Shown here piece by piece: positions 8,951-18,128 of a stretch of 64,000 bases of DNA. The stretch spans positions 1-64,000 of the forward strand of contig JACIXC010000008.1 of assembly GCA_014360655.1 (NCBI GenBank), given 5' to 3'. Below the pieces are notes generated by a model. That model saw only the letters and a program-made list of their open reading frames with translations. It made no database searches and was not told where the DNA came from. Each line of letters begins with the position of its first letter. Within the stretch, counting starts at the first letter, position 1. The position numbers and the translations under genes were made by a program. This stretch comes from Actinomycetota bacterium. GTDB lineage: Bacteria; Actinomycetota; Geothermincolia; Geothermincolales; RBG-13-55-18.

Positions 8951-9865
8951 ATGGGAAAACGACCTGTGGGGGAGGACCACGCCGAGCTCGCGCGGGCGGC
9001 GGAAGACTACGGGCCCCGCGCGCGCTGGCCGAGGGTGAGGGAATCCCTGGGGGACATCCGGGTCGTCTACACAGACCTGGATGGGACCATGATGGGCCCC
9101 GGGGGGTGCTTTTTCCGGAACCTCGCGGGGGAGTTCACGCTGCGCCCGGCGCGGGTCCTCATCCGGGCGTTGCGGCGGGGGGTGGACGTGGTGCTCGTGT
9201 CGGGGAGGAGCGGCAGGCAACTGATGGGGGACGCCCGGCTTCTCGGTCTGCGCAACTACATAGCGGAGCTGGGCGTGGAGACCGTTTATGACCTGGGCGA
9301 GGAGGTGGTGGTGAACGCCGGTGATTTCGGGGAAGGCGGCGCGGGGCTCCTCGCGGCCATCATGGAAAGCGGTGCCGTGGACTTCCTTCTCGACGAGTAC
9401 CGGGGCCGCATCGAGTACCATACGCCCTGGTCGGAGACGCGGGATTGCACCCCCCTCTTCCGCGGCCTGGTGGACCTGGAGGAGGTGAACGACATCATCG
9501 CGCGGCGTTTCCCGGGCCTGGTGCTGGTGGATAACGGCGTACTCCCCCGCACCAGCCCCACCCTCGAGGTCCCCGAGGTCCACGCCTATCACCTGGTGCC
9601 GGTGGGTGTGAGCAAGGAGCGGGCGGTGGCGGAGGACATGCGCCGCAGGGGTTTCGGGCGCGAGGAGGCCATAGCGGTGGGGGATTCCGGGGCGGACCTC
9701 GCCTTCGCCGGCGTGGTGGGAGTGTTCTTCCTGGTGCGTAACGGTCTTTTCGCCAACCCGCAGCTGCTGCCCGTGGTGTCGGAAGTTGAGAACGTCGTGG
9801 TCACGGAGGGTTTCCTCAACGATGGCTGGGCGGAAGCGCTGGAGCTGGCGGTCTTGGGAGCCTGA
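8951..9865 (+). CDS. HAD-IIB phosphatase, candidate glucosyl/mannosyl-3-phosphoglycerate phosphatase
   Basis: 304 residues. The HAD motif I is Y-T-D-L-D-G-T (Asp42 nucleophile, Asp44), motif II is V-L-V-S-G-R-S, and motif IV is V-G-D-S-G-A-D. The cap and the order of motifs fit the Cof/MPGP (HAD-IIB) group. It starts 161 bases after gpgS on the same strand, so the simplest reading is removal of phosphate from glucosyl-3-phosphoglycerate to yield the compatible solute glucosylglycerate. Substrate assignment is by context only. The first 35 residues are an extension not usual in the family, and the start could be further in. Confidence 0.75.
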   Translation: MGKRPVGEDHAELARAAEDYGPRARWPRVRESLGDIRVVYTDLDGTMMGPGGCFFRNLAGEFTLRPARVLIRALRRGVDVVLVSGRSGRQLMGDARLLGLRNYIAELGVETVYDLGEEVVVNAGDFGEGGAGLLAAIMESGAVDFLLDEYRGRIEYHTPWSETRDCTPLFRGLVDLEEVNDIIARRFPGLVLVDNGVLPRTSPTLEVPEVHAYHLVPVGVSKERAVAEDMRRRGFGREEAIAVGDSGADLAFAGVVGVFFLVRNGLFANPQLLPVVSEVENVVVTEGFLNDGWAEALELAVLGA

Positions 9866-10234
9866 TCGTAGGCCGCCCCCTAGCGCGGGCGCCTTCTCGC
9901 TCTGAGAACGGTAGAAACATCCAATCCCCTCGGCGTGCGCCGGAAACCCCCTCGAGCAGCGCCCCCGCCTTCCCGCGGCACCCGCCGCCCATCTCGCCTT
10001 CATGCAGGGCGAGCGAAGCCAGGCTGCCTTCCCGTTCATCCCGCGCGGAAGCCCTTTCGCCCCTACCATACAACCGCTGAAGGAATAACTTTAGGTGCGG
10101 GAGAAAAAAGTCGATAAACTTACAGATATAAATCTCCAGGTTGAGGGATACCCCTCTGCCGGGGGATATGACGGTAAGAGCCTTTCGCGCAGGATGAATT
10201 AGGCCGTGGGTACAAAGCCGGGACAGCTAGGGGT
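9866..10234. other. Intergenic region before the HD-GYP gene
   Basis: No gene is visible. From about 10080 the sequence becomes AT-richer (AGAAAAAAGTCGATAAAC, then GATATAAATC), which suits a promoter, and a short hairpin (ATACCCC at about 10149 with GGGGGAT) follows. I looked for a c-di-GMP riboswitch because of the downstream gene but found no GGCAAACC core. Confidence 0.3.
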
Positions 10235-12388
10235 GTGGCCTTGGACCTGAAGAAAAAGCTGATCCTCTTCGCCAGGCTCATCCGCTTGTTCGTATATCTC
10301 TACGTGCTACTGCAGTACATTATCTCCCGCGGCTATTTCGAGCGGGCCAGTGTCTTACCGGTCATCATCGGGATGGGCGTGTTCTACGTGGTGATCGACC
10401 AGGTCATCTTCCACGTCCCCGAGAAGAGATTCAGGTTGACCTGCCTCTGCCTCCTCCCCCTCGAAATGCTGCTCATCTCCCTGCTCGTGTACTTCACCCG
10501 CTCCCATCCCTTCACGGAGTTCGACTTCCTCTACGCCCTGCCGGTGGTGAACGTGGCCCTCTGGTTCGGGTTGAAGGAGGGGATTTCCTTCGGGGTCCTG
10601 GGCGGTGCGATCATGGCCGGCACCATCGCCCTCTCCGGCCGGCTGACGGGCCTCGATGCCGTGGGGGCGACCATCGGCCGCGCCGGGTTTTTCCTCATCA
10701 GCGCCTTCGTGACGGGTTACATGTCGGAGTTCGCGGACCGGGAGAGCATGGAGAAGGCGAGGAGGGTGGTGGAGCTCACCGCCCTCTCCGGTTTCGCCAC
10801 CCTGTTCGAATCGACCCTCAACGAGAACCGCGTCTATGAGAACCTGTGCGAGGCGGTGTACAGGAGCATCAACCCAGACGTGGTCCTCGTCTTCCGGCTG
10901 GACAGGGACAGCAACCGGCTCACGGTGGTCGCCAGCGAGGGGGTCAGGGGAAGCGACGCGGAGCTGAGCCTGCCCCACGACTACGGGCTCATCGGCAAGG
11001 TGCTGGAGAGCAGGGAGTCCATGTTGATAGAGGACACCGAACTGGAATGGGGGTACCGCCAGTTCCTCGAGACCTACCGCATAAGGTCGGCCCTGTACTC
11101 CCCATTGAAGTGGCGTGACGAGATCTACGGGGTGGTCTTCGCGGGCAACCAGCTGAAGGACAGCTTACGCGTGGATGACCTCAACCTCCTCTCGGCGCTG
11201 GCGGTACAGGCCGCGGTGGCCGTGCACAACTCGCGGCTGTACGCGGACCTCGAGGACCGCATCGGTGAACTGCACGCCATCTTCGAGATAGACAAGGCCA
11301 TCACCTCGGCTATAGAGCTCAACACGGTGCTGCAGCAGATCGTGCAGATGAGCCTCACCCTGCTGGGGGCCAAGAACAGTTCCATCATGCTCCTGGACGA
11401 GGAGAAACAGGAGCTGGTCATCGCCGCCTCCCACGGCCTCTCCGAGGAATACCTGGGGAAGGGGAACATAAAGGTGGGGGAGAGCATCGCCGGGAGGGTC
11501 ATCCTGGAAGGGAAACCCATCGCCGTTTACGATATAGGTTCCGACCCACGCCATGCCTACCAGGAGCACGCACGCTCGGAGGGGTTGCGCTCCCTCCTGT
11601 CCGTCCCCCTGAGCCTCAAGGACCGCGTCATAGGCGTGCTGAACCTCTACACCGAGGAGCCGCACCGCTTCTCGCCCCATGAGATAAACCTCTTCACCAG
11701 CCTTGCCAGCCAGGCGGCCATCGCTATCGAGAACGCACGCCTCTTCGCCAGCCTGGAGGAGATCTACATCGAGGTGATCACCGCCCTCGCCTCCGCCATC
11801 GACGCGCGGGACGCCTACACCCACGGCCACTCCCAGCGCGTCACCGAGTACGCGGTGGCCATCGCCGAGGAGATGGGCCTCTCCTCCTCGGAGGTGGACG
11901 TGGTGCGCAACGCCTCCATCCTCCACGACGTGGGCAAGATAGGCATCAAGGAGAGGATCCTGAAGAAGCCGGGACGCCTCACCGAGGAGGAGAGGAGGGA
12001 GATGGAGTACCACCCCTTCATAGGCACCCGCATCCTGCAGTCGGTGAAGCTCCTCGAGCCCGTCATGCCACTGGTCTACCACCACCATGAGTGGTACGAC
12101 GGTAACGGTTACCCGGACGGCCTGCGGGGAGAGGAGATACCCCTGGGAGCCCGCATCATCTCCGTGGCCGACGCCTTCGAGTCCATGACCTCGGACCGCC
12201 CTTACCGCAAGGCCCTTCCCGTGGAGGAGGCGCTGGCGGAGCTGAGGCGCGGCGCGGGGAGGCAGTTCGATCCACGCGTAGTGCAGGCCTTCATAAGTCT
12301 GGTGGAGAGGGGCAAGGTGGAGGTGAAGTGGGAGGACGGCCGCGTCATCCCCATCGCCGACCACATCGGCAAGGCCGGCATGAACTGA
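10235..12388 (+). CDS. Membrane GAF-GAF-HD-GYP protein, c-di-GMP phosphodiesterase
   Basis: 717 residues. Five or six hydrophobic helices fill residues 10-165, then come two GAF sensor domains (about 190-330 and 345-495), then an HD-GYP domain (about 510-690). The HD pair is intact (ILHDVGKIGI), as is the second signature (YHHHEWYDGNGYPDG), so it should hydrolyse cyclic di-GMP. The GTG at 10235 is too close to the AGGGG upstream; a TTG at 10241, seven bases from AGGGG, may be the true start. It appears monocistronic and is followed by the modular repeat cluster. A second, degenerate HD-GYP protein is encoded at 61513. Confidence 0.9.
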   Translation: MALDLKKKLILFARLIRLFVYLYVLLQYIISRGYFERASVLPVIIGMGVFYVVIDQVIFHVPEKRFRLTCLCLLPLEMLLISLLVYFTRSHPFTEFDFLYALPVVNVALWFGLKEGISFGVLGGAIMAGTIALSGRLTGLDAVGATIGRAGFFLISAFVTGYMSEFADRESMEKARRVVELTALSGFATLFESTLNENRVYENLCEAVYRSINPDVVLVFRLDRDSNRLTVVASEGVRGSDAELSLPHDYGLIGKVLESRESMLIEDTELEWGYRQFLETYRIRSALYSPLKWRDEIYGVVFAGNQLKDSLRVDDLNLLSALAVQAAVAVHNSRLYADLEDRIGELHAIFEIDKAITSAIELNTVLQQIVQMSLTLLGAKNSSIMLLDEEKQELVIAASHGLSEEYLGKGNIKVGESIAGRVILEGKPIAVYDIGSDPRHAYQEHARSEGLRSLLSVPLSLKDRVIGVLNLYTEEPHRFSPHEINLFTSLASQAAIAIENARLFASLEEIYIEVITALASAIDARDAYTHGHSQRVTEYAVAIAEEMGLSSSEVDVVRNASILHDVGKIGIKERILKKPGRLTEEERREMEYHPFIGTRILQSVKLLEPVMPLVYHHHEWYDGNGYPDGLRGEEIPLGARIISVADAFESMTSDRPYRKALPVEEALAELRRGAGRQFDPRVVQAFISLVERGKVEVKWEDGRVIPIADHIGKAGMN

Positions 12389-12444
12389 ACTTCTTCCTGC
12401 CCGGGGCCTCAGGGTAAAGATCTCGTCCTGCACCGCGCGCCTTA

Positions 12445-13075
12445 CTTCTTCCGGCGGCCGGGCCGCCGGGTAACGGTCTCGCTCGCAGGCTCGCTGCGAC
12501 CGACCCGGTCGTTCCCGGCCTTGGTCGGGTGGAAACACGGAGGCCGCTTGCGATGTCGCTCGCCCGACCCCCGGACCCGGCCTTGGTGGGTGCGTAAACA
12601 TCCTTCTTCCGGCGGCCGGGCCGCCGGGTAACGGTCTCGCTCGCAGGCTCGCTGCGACCGACCCGGTCGTTCCCGGCCTTGGTCGGGTGGAAACACGGAG
12701 GCCGCTTGCGATGTCCCTCGCCCGACCCCCGGTCCCGGCCTTGGAGGGTGCGTAAACATCCTTCTTCCGGCGGCCGGGCCGCCGGGTAACGGTCTCGCTC
12801 GCAGGCTCGCTGCGACCGACCCGGTCGTTCCCGGCCTTGGTTATTGCGTATCCGTCTTTCTTCCGGCGGCCGGGCCGCCGGGTAACGGTCTCGCTCGCAG
12901 GCTCGCTGCGACCGACCCGGTCGTTCCCGGCCTTGGTGGGTGCATATCAGTTCTTCTTCCGGCCCGAGGCCTCAGGGTAACGGTCTCGCTCGGCGCCGCG
13001 TACCTTTCTTATAAATCCGAAACCCTGGGTAAGGCGTCCTCGCTGCGACCGACCCTGTAGTTCCCCGGGAAAGTT
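12445..13075. repeat. Modular intergenic repeat cluster, locus 1 of 3
   Basis: Four near-identical units of about 80 bases begin near 12445, 12603, 12761 and 12857 (first spacings 158 bp, then 96 bp). Each starts with CTTCTTCCGGCGGCCGGG, contains a nine-bp palindrome (CCGGCGGCC-G-GGCCGCCGG) and ends in CTCGCTGCGACCGACCCGG. A divergent fifth unit begins near 12953 and follows a second pattern (CCCGAGGCCTCAGGGTAACG to CTGTAGTTCCCCGG). The extra 62 bp of the longer units include GAGGCCGCTTGCGATGTC. Modules recur at 46.97 and 59.4 kb. The frames through it are repeat artefacts. Confidence 0.85.
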
Positions 13076-13255
13076 GGGTTAATATCCGTCCTTTATCTGG
13101 CTGCAGAGCTTGACGAGGATGGCGGGACGGGGCATGAGGACGCGGGTGGGGGTAGCGTCAAGGACCGCAAATGCCGTGCCGACTGAATAAAAGGGTGTCG
13201 CTACGGAATGGAACGGGGCGCGAGGGCGCCGTCCCCGGAGAGAGGCGTAAGGGAC

Positions 13256-14896
13256 ATGGAGGATGTGGGTGTAAAGAGGAGCGAGGAAGAGGAAGAAGGC
13301 GCGGACATCCTGGTGGTGGACGACGAGCCCGACGTGGCCAACCTGATCGCCATAAACCTCGAATTCGAGGGCTACCGTGTACGCAAGGCCCACGGAGGAA
13401 GGCAGGCGTTGGAGGAGGTGGCGAGAAAGAGGCCGGACTGCGTGCTCCTCGACATAATGATGCCGGAGGTGGACGGCTGGGAGGTGTTGCGCCGCCTCAA
13501 GGAGGAGCCGGAGACGGCCGGTATACCCGTCATCGTGGTCACCGCGCGCAATACCGACATGGATCACATCAAGGGCCTCGGCGGCGGGGCCGTGGACTAC
13601 ATCACCAAGCCCTTCGACACCGGGGTACTCAGGACCCACGTGGCGCGCGCCCTCCGGGAGCGGGACCGGGAGCTGGTGGAGCAGGCGCGCGAGGACCGCG
13701 TGCGCAGGCTGCAGCTCTCAACCCTGCGGGACATCACCGAGAAGCTCATCTCCACGCTGGAGATCGAGGATATCCTGGAGGCCATCGCGGACAGGCTGCT
13801 CAACCTCTTCGACCTGGACATCTGTGCCCTCTGTCTTCCCGATCCCACCGGGCGCAGGTTTCACCTCGCCTCCTGCCGCTCGCGCCTTCCGCTGAGCCGC
13901 AGGGAGGAGGGAGCCTTCGACATCACCCGGGACCGCATCGCCGAACTGGCGGGAGGCGATCCCTTCTCGCGCGGCGGCCTGCATGCCATCTCGAGCGAGG
14001 ATTTCGCTGGAGGCGAGGTGGCGGGCGTGCTCTCCGGCTTGCGCTCCCTCCACCTTCTCGCCCTGCAGGCGAGGGAAAAGCCCGTCGGCGTCATCTTCCT
14101 GGGTCATCGTGAAGAGGTGGGTTTCGGCGAACAGGAGCGGGAGCTCCTTGCCGCCATAGGGAACCAGGCGGCCATCGCCATCGAGAACGCCCGCCTCTAC
14201 GACGACCTGCGCTACGACGAAGAAGTGCACCGGCAGCTCCTGCAGAGGGTCATCACCGCCCAGGAGGACGAGAGGAGGAGGGTGGCCATGGAGCTTCACG
14301 ACGGCGTCATCCAGAACCTGGTAAGCGCCGCTTTCCGCCTGCAGCTCTGCTCCGCGCGCCTGGAGAGCGACCCGGAGGAAGCGCGCAGGGCGCTCCTGGA
14401 GTCGCGGGAGATCATCGACGCCGGCATCGCGGAGATGCGGCGCATCATCTCGGGGCTGCGCCCCTCCATCCTCGACGACCTGGGACTTTCCGCGGCCCTC
14501 CAGAAGTACATCATGCGGCTGCAGGAGGAAACCCCCTTCGACATTCACATAGAACTGGAAGAGACCGGTATCCCCCCGTTGACCACGGAGGCGGAAACCG
14601 CCCTCTTCCGCATTGCGCAGGAGGCTCTGAACAACGTGGTGAGGCACTCGCGCTGCCGCAGGGCCAGGGTTACCATAGGGGTTGAGGACGGGGAGTTGTT
14701 CCTGCGCGTGGAGGACGACGGGGTGGGGTTCGAGCCGCCGGGTGCGCAGCGGAGGACGGCGCGCAGCTACGGCCTGGTGGGGATGCGCGAAAGGGCGGAA
14801 TCCCTGGGGGGGACCATGGCGGTGGAGAGCGCGCCCGGGGAGGGCACGTCGGTGGAGGTGCGCTTCCCCCTCTACGCGGTGACAAAGGAGGGATGA
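13256..14896 (+). CDS. Cytosolic REC-GAF-histidine kinase (NarX/HisKA_3 type)
   Basis: 546 residues. A receiver domain comes first (Asp22/Asp23, phospho-acceptor Asp66 in LLDIMMP, Lys118 in ITKPF), then a GAF domain (about 160-310), then a HisKA_3 dimerisation helix with RRRVAMELHDG (His348) and a HATPase with N-box EALNNVVRH and Y-G-L-V-G-M-R-E-R-A. No membrane helix is present. The protein therefore both receives and donates phosphate. The ATG at 13256 is chosen; an in-frame ATG at 13208 has no ribosome site. Its stop overlaps the ATG of the LuxR-type regulator, the obvious output partner. Confidence 0.9.
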   Translation: MEDVGVKRSEEEEEGADILVVDDEPDVANLIAINLEFEGYRVRKAHGGRQALEEVARKRPDCVLLDIMMPEVDGWEVLRRLKEEPETAGIPVIVVTARNTDMDHIKGLGGGAVDYITKPFDTGVLRTHVARALRERDRELVEQAREDRVRRLQLSTLRDITEKLISTLEIEDILEAIADRLLNLFDLDICALCLPDPTGRRFHLASCRSRLPLSRREEGAFDITRDRIAELAGGDPFSRGGLHAISSEDFAGGEVAGVLSGLRSLHLLALQAREKPVGVIFLGHREEVGFGEQERELLAAIGNQAAIAIENARLYDDLRYDEEVHRQLLQRVITAQEDERRRVAMELHDGVIQNLVSAAFRLQLCSARLESDPEEARRALLESREIIDAGIAEMRRIISGLRPSILDDLGLSAALQKYIMRLQEETPFDIHIELEETGIPPLTTEAETALFRIAQEALNNVVRHSRCRRARVTIGVEDGELFLRVEDDGVGFEPPGAQRRTARSYGLVGMRERAESLGGTMAVESAPGEGTSVEVRFPLYAVTKEG

Positions 14897-15543
14897 TGGG
14901 CACGCGCGTTCTGAGGGTCATGGTGGTGGACGATCACCGCCTGGTGCGGGAGGGTCTGATCGGGCTCCTGCGCTTGAACCCCGAGATCGAGGTGGTGGGA
15001 GAGGCTGCCAACGGGGACGAGGCGGTGGCCAGGGCGAAAGCCCTGAAACCGGACGTGGTGCTCATGGACATCAGCATGCCGGGCATGAACGGCATCACCG
15101 CCACCAGGCTGATAAAGAAGGCGCTACCGGACACCAAGGTGATCATGCTGACCATGCTCGACCAGGAGGGTTACGTTTACGAGTCGGTAAAGGCGGGCGC
15201 CACCGGGTACCTGCTGAAGAATGCCGGCCTCGAGGAGCTGGTCAAAGCGGTAAAGGAGGTGCACAGGGGGGGCGCAACCCTGCACCCGGACGCGCAGGCC
15301 CAGTTGCTCAAGGAATACCTCTACCTGGCGCGCAGCAACCGGGAGACCTACGGTTTGAGCGAGCGTGAGATGGAGATATTGCAACTCCTGGCCGACGGGC
15401 TTTCCAACAAGGAGATAGCGGACCGCCTCTTCATCAGCATCCAGACGGTGAAGACGCACATCACCCACATATTCGAGAAGCTGGGGGTGAGCGACCGCAC
15501 GGAGGCCGTCGCCGCCGCCCTCCGCCGCGGCCTGGTCACCTAA
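14893..15543 (+). CDS. NarL/LuxR-family response regulator
   Basis: 216 residues. The receiver domain has VVDDH, phospho-acceptor Asp59 (VLMDISMPGMNG) and the conserved Lys in YLLKNA. The C-terminal LuxR helix-turn-helix is canonical (LSEREMEILQLLADGLSNKE then SIQTVKTHITHIFEKLGV). It begins at an ATG overlapping the TGA of the upstream kinase (ATGA), with AAAGGAGGG just before, so the two are translationally coupled. It should activate transcription when phosphorylated by the His348 kinase; the targets are unknown. Confidence 0.93.
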   Translation: MMGTRVLRVMVVDDHRLVREGLIGLLRLNPEIEVVGEAANGDEAVARAKALKPDVVLMDISMPGMNGITATRLIKKALPDTKVIMLTMLDQEGYVYESVKAGATGYLLKNAGLEELVKAVKEVHRGGATLHPDAQAQLLKEYLYLARSNRETYGLSEREMEILQLLADGLSNKEIADRLFISIQTVKTHITHIFEKLGVSDRTEAVAAALRRGLVT

Positions 15544-15874
15544 AGACGGCCGGTTCGAGCGACCCCGACGCGATCTTTCGCCGAGGGGCTTTCCCCGCCG
15601 CGGCCTGGACGCCCGGGATGGTCAGGTCGAGGAATGTGGTTACCCCTTCCTATCCCGTGGGCGTTGTCGCGTCCAAGGGAAACTGGCGGCTTTCCTGTAA
15701 CGGTCTTGATGGACCGGAAGATGTACGGATTAAACACCCCGCTTCCGGGCCTCGATCATTCATGCCACGTGGGGCGTGAGGGGGAGGGGACAGGAGCATC
15801 CTCCTGCGAACGCTCTCCCCACGCGCTGCAGGGCACACCATCCGGTCCCTCGAGCCCCGCGGACCCCGCCTCCC
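15544..15874. other. Intergenic region, nothing recognised
   Basis: About 330 bases between the response regulator and the convergent microprotein gene. I see no gene, strong hairpin with T-tract, or repeat here. Confidence 0.3.
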
Positions 15875-16018
15875 TCAGAACCTTTTCCGGTAATCGGGGC
15901 AGGACTCGGCGTTGGGCCTCTCGGGTCGGGAACATGCGCTGGGGTAATCGTACGCGCAGGTGTCGCACAGGAAACGCTTGCCGCGGAAGAACCGCTTGAT
16001 CTTCTCCCAGATACTCAT
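15875..16018 (-). CDS. 47-residue Cys-rich microprotein (probable zinc ribbon)
   Basis: A short frame starting MSIWEKIKRFFRGKRF and ending at a TGA at 15875. It contains a CxxC pair (LCDTCAY) followed by two more cysteines (S-A-C-S and E-S-C-P-D-Y), a four-Cys metal-site pattern, after a basic amphipathic N-terminus. No Shine-Dalgarno is present, but an extended -10 element (TGGTATGAT) ends exactly six bases before the ATG, as for a leaderless mRNA. The even Cys layout, the basic N-terminus and the promoter placement make chance unlikely. The function is unknown. Confidence 0.65.
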   Translation of the reverse strand: MSIWEKIKRFFRGKRFLCDTCAYDYPSACSRPERPNAESCPDYRKRF

Positions 16019-16024
16019 GGCGCA

Positions 16025-16033
16025 ATCATACCA
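16025..16033 (-). promoter_or_regulatory. Extended -10 element giving a leaderless start for the microprotein
   Basis: On the minus strand TGGTATGAT is followed by six bases and then the ATG at 16018, so +1 would be the A of the ATG. No -35 consensus is evident. Confidence 0.5.
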
Positions 16034-16219
16034 CAGTGGCTGCGCGCGCCTATCGCGCCCGGCTCGTCTTGTCCGCGGCCGGACATCCGTTTATTGCAGC
16101 ACTCGTGCCACGGCGACCGGGCGGGCAGTCGCGCTTTGGCGGGATGCCGGTGCGCGACATGGAGAACGATTCCCGGGTAATCGACCTGCGCGTCATCGTT
16201 ATGGCGGGAATGCGTTACG

Positions 16220-17104
16220 TCAGAGATGGGTGAGGTGGCGTGGGGCCAGGTATACCTCGGCCCTGTCCAGCGCCATTTCCACGGTGCGGAGCATCTTCTC
16301 CCGGTCCTCGGGGAGGTGCCCGTAGACGGGCACGTAGTTGGAGATGTGGTCGGAGAGGAACCAGGTGTCCTCCAGGTCGAGCAGGCTCAGCATCACCTGC
16401 AGCTCGCGCATGACCGTCTCCCCCGAGGCCTCGCGGAACAGGCCGGCCCTCGCGTCGTCGTAGAGGGGCATGCCGGGAAGGAGGTAGAGGGTGCGGGGCC
16501 GGATGTATTGCGGCTGCATGGCGTTGAGCACGTGGGCGGTGTTCTCGGCGTGCTGCCGCCAGCGCTCCTCGCCCCCGAGCCCCAGCAGCACGTACACGGA
16601 GAGGTCGATCCCCGCCTCTTTCACGCGGCGGGCGGCCTCGATCATCCCGCGCGAGTCCACGCCCTTCTCCATCCTGGCCAGGGTCTCGTCGTCCCCGCTT
16701 TCGAGCCCGAAGTAGATGATGTCCAGGCCGGCCTCCCTCAGCATGCGCAGGGCTTTCACCGGCTTACCCTTGAGGAAACGCGCGCCGCCGTAGCTGGAGA
16801 TACGGCGCACCTCCGGGAAGAGGTCGCGGATGTAGCGAATGATGTCCGCGAGCTTCTCGGAATTCATGGCGATGGTGTTCCCGTCGGCCAGGAAGATGGT
16901 CTCCACGTAGGGAAAAGCCAGCCGCGCCCTCCTCAGCTCCGCCTTGACCTCCTCCGGGTCGCGCACCCGGTACTTCTTCACCTTGTACATGTTGCAGAAG
17001 GCGCAGCGGTTATGGGGGCAACCGAGGGTTACCTGCACGATGAGGCTGCCCGCCTCGCAGGGCGGCCGGAACAGTGGCTCCTCGTAACGCAGTATCTCTC
17101 TCAT
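16220..17104 (-). CDS. Radical SAM protein with CX4CX2C cluster motif
   Basis: About 294 residues from the ATG at 17104. The cluster motif is V-T-L-G-C-P-H-N-R-C-A-F-C, i.e. CX4CX2C rather than the usual CX3CX2C, a variant known in one group of Elp3/MiaB-like radical SAM proteins. SAM-contact features follow (FLADGNT, GGARFLKGK, IYFGLESGDDETL, V-L-L-G-L-G-G). The C-terminus has no extra iron-sulfur domain. The substrate is unknown. AGGAGG lies very close to the ATG, so a start a few codons upstream is possible. The gene is isolated on this strand. Confidence 0.85.
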   Translation of the reverse strand: MREILRYEEPLFRPPCEAGSLIVQVTLGCPHNRCAFCNMYKVKKYRVRDPEEVKAELRRARLAFPYVETIFLADGNTIAMNSEKLADIIRYIRDLFPEVRRISSYGGARFLKGKPVKALRMLREAGLDIIYFGLESGDDETLARMEKGVDSRGMIEAARRVKEAGIDLSVYVLLGLGGEERWRQHAENTAHVLNAMQPQYIRPRTLYLLPGMPLYDDARAGLFREASGETVMRELQVMLSLLDLEDTWFLSDHISNYVPVYGHLPEDREKMLRTVEMALDRAEVYLAPRHLTHL

Positions 17105-17489
17105 GCCTCCTCTTTTTCTCCCTCGCGTTCTCTTCCTTGCGACCGCCTCTTTGCCCGCGCGCTCCCTCGCTGCATGCCGGGGCGTGCCACCCTCGCGGCG
17201 ATTACCCGGCCGGCGCCGGGCAAGGGCGCCCCTTCCACACGGCCCCGGGCCGCCGGCCTGACCTGCGCGCATGAAGGCCGTCAGGAGCCCGCCGTGGATG
17301 CGGTCGCCTCGGGTCGTTTCCTCCCGTCATCTATAATTATAGGACAGATCCCTTCGAGATACCTCGGGTTGACCGATAACGGGAGGCGGCAGCCAAGCGC
17401 GTTGATAGGAAATAAATTGAAGATAGGGTGAAGATGCCCGCGGGCACGGGCGGCTTCCGGTGTGGGTGCTCGGCGGTGGGGGAGACGAC
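17105..17489. other. Intergenic region with possible promoters
   Basis: The stretch between the divergent radical SAM gene and a small plus-strand gene. It holds TATAAT at about 17332 inside an AT-rich patch, and TTGATA at about 17403 upstream of the small gene. Neither has a clear matching second box. Confidence 0.3.
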
Positions 17490-17819
17490 ATGGGGATGGA
17501 CGGTGGTGAGAAAGGAGACGGCGTGGGCGGTAGCGGGAAGGACGTGGGCGGAAACGGAAAGGGCGAGCGGGTGAACTTCCCCCCTCACTGCCGCCTGGTC
17601 TCCGACGCGTCCGGGGCGGAGAGAGAGGGATGGAGGGAGGCCGTGGTCTCCGCGGGGGACCACCTGAAGCGGGTGCTCGACGAGTACGGGGAGCTGGGCT
17701 TCGAATGCCTCCTCGTGGAGCTTGACGCGGAGGCGGAGGGCGGGTGCGCGGAGTGTTTCTTGGCGGGAGGGGAGAGGATATTCCGGGTTTTCGTGCGCCG
17801 CACGGGGGAAGAGGGATAA
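17490..17819 (+). CDS. Small hypothetical protein
   Basis: 109 residues. After a Gly/Lys-rich low-complexity start (residues 1-27), the rest looks like a folded domain: C-R-L-V-S-D-A-S-G, a helix A-V-V-S-A-G-D-H-L-K-R-V-L-D-E-Y, then alternating strands (F-E-C-L-L-V-E-L-D-A-E and R-I-F-R-V-F-V-R-R). I do not recognise the family. The ATG at 17490 has GGGGGAG five or six bases upstream. Coding is supported by the non-random hydrophobic pattern and a clean stop at 17819. It could be a small regulator; nothing in context says. Confidence 0.55.
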   Translation: MGMDGGEKGDGVGGSGKDVGGNGKGERVNFPPHCRLVSDASGAEREGWREAVVSAGDHLKRVLDEYGELGFECLLVELDAEAEGGCAECFLAGGERIFRVFVRRTGEEG

Positions 17820-18128
17820 CGTTTGGTGCCGCCGGGCTCCGGGTCGAAACCCGGCGCTCCCGCCCCCCGGTCATCTACTATCTTGGCTTCCTACCGGCAC
17901 GGCCCCAAATTCACCGCCCCTTCCCCCGGGATGTGTTCATTGCGTGACACGGGCCCGTGACCCGGGGTGCGCGCATGTGCGTGGCGTCATACCCCCTCCC
18001 GCCGGGATGCGTTCCTTGCGCGGGTCGTGGGGCAACGGGTCGTTTGCGCCGCCGGGAGCGGCCGGAAGGGGCTTTTCAAGCGAGGCGAGGGATCACTCGA
18101 TGCGCTGCGAGGGAAAGGAGGTGGCCCC
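17820..18128. other. Intergenic region between convergent genes
   Basis: About 309 bases without a gene. A short hairpin (CCGGGT-CGAA-ACCCGG at about 17836-17855) lies just after the small gene but lacks a T-tract. Confidence 0.3.

Noticed and set aside
10080-10234. c-di-GMP riboswitch before the HD-GYP gene
   Set aside because: There is an AAAGCCGGGAC word but no GGCAAACC core or paired arms as in the GEMM consensus.
12442-12759. Frames of about 100-180 codons in the three modular repeat clusters
   Set aside because: The proteins repeat the DNA modules; there is no independent coding evidence.
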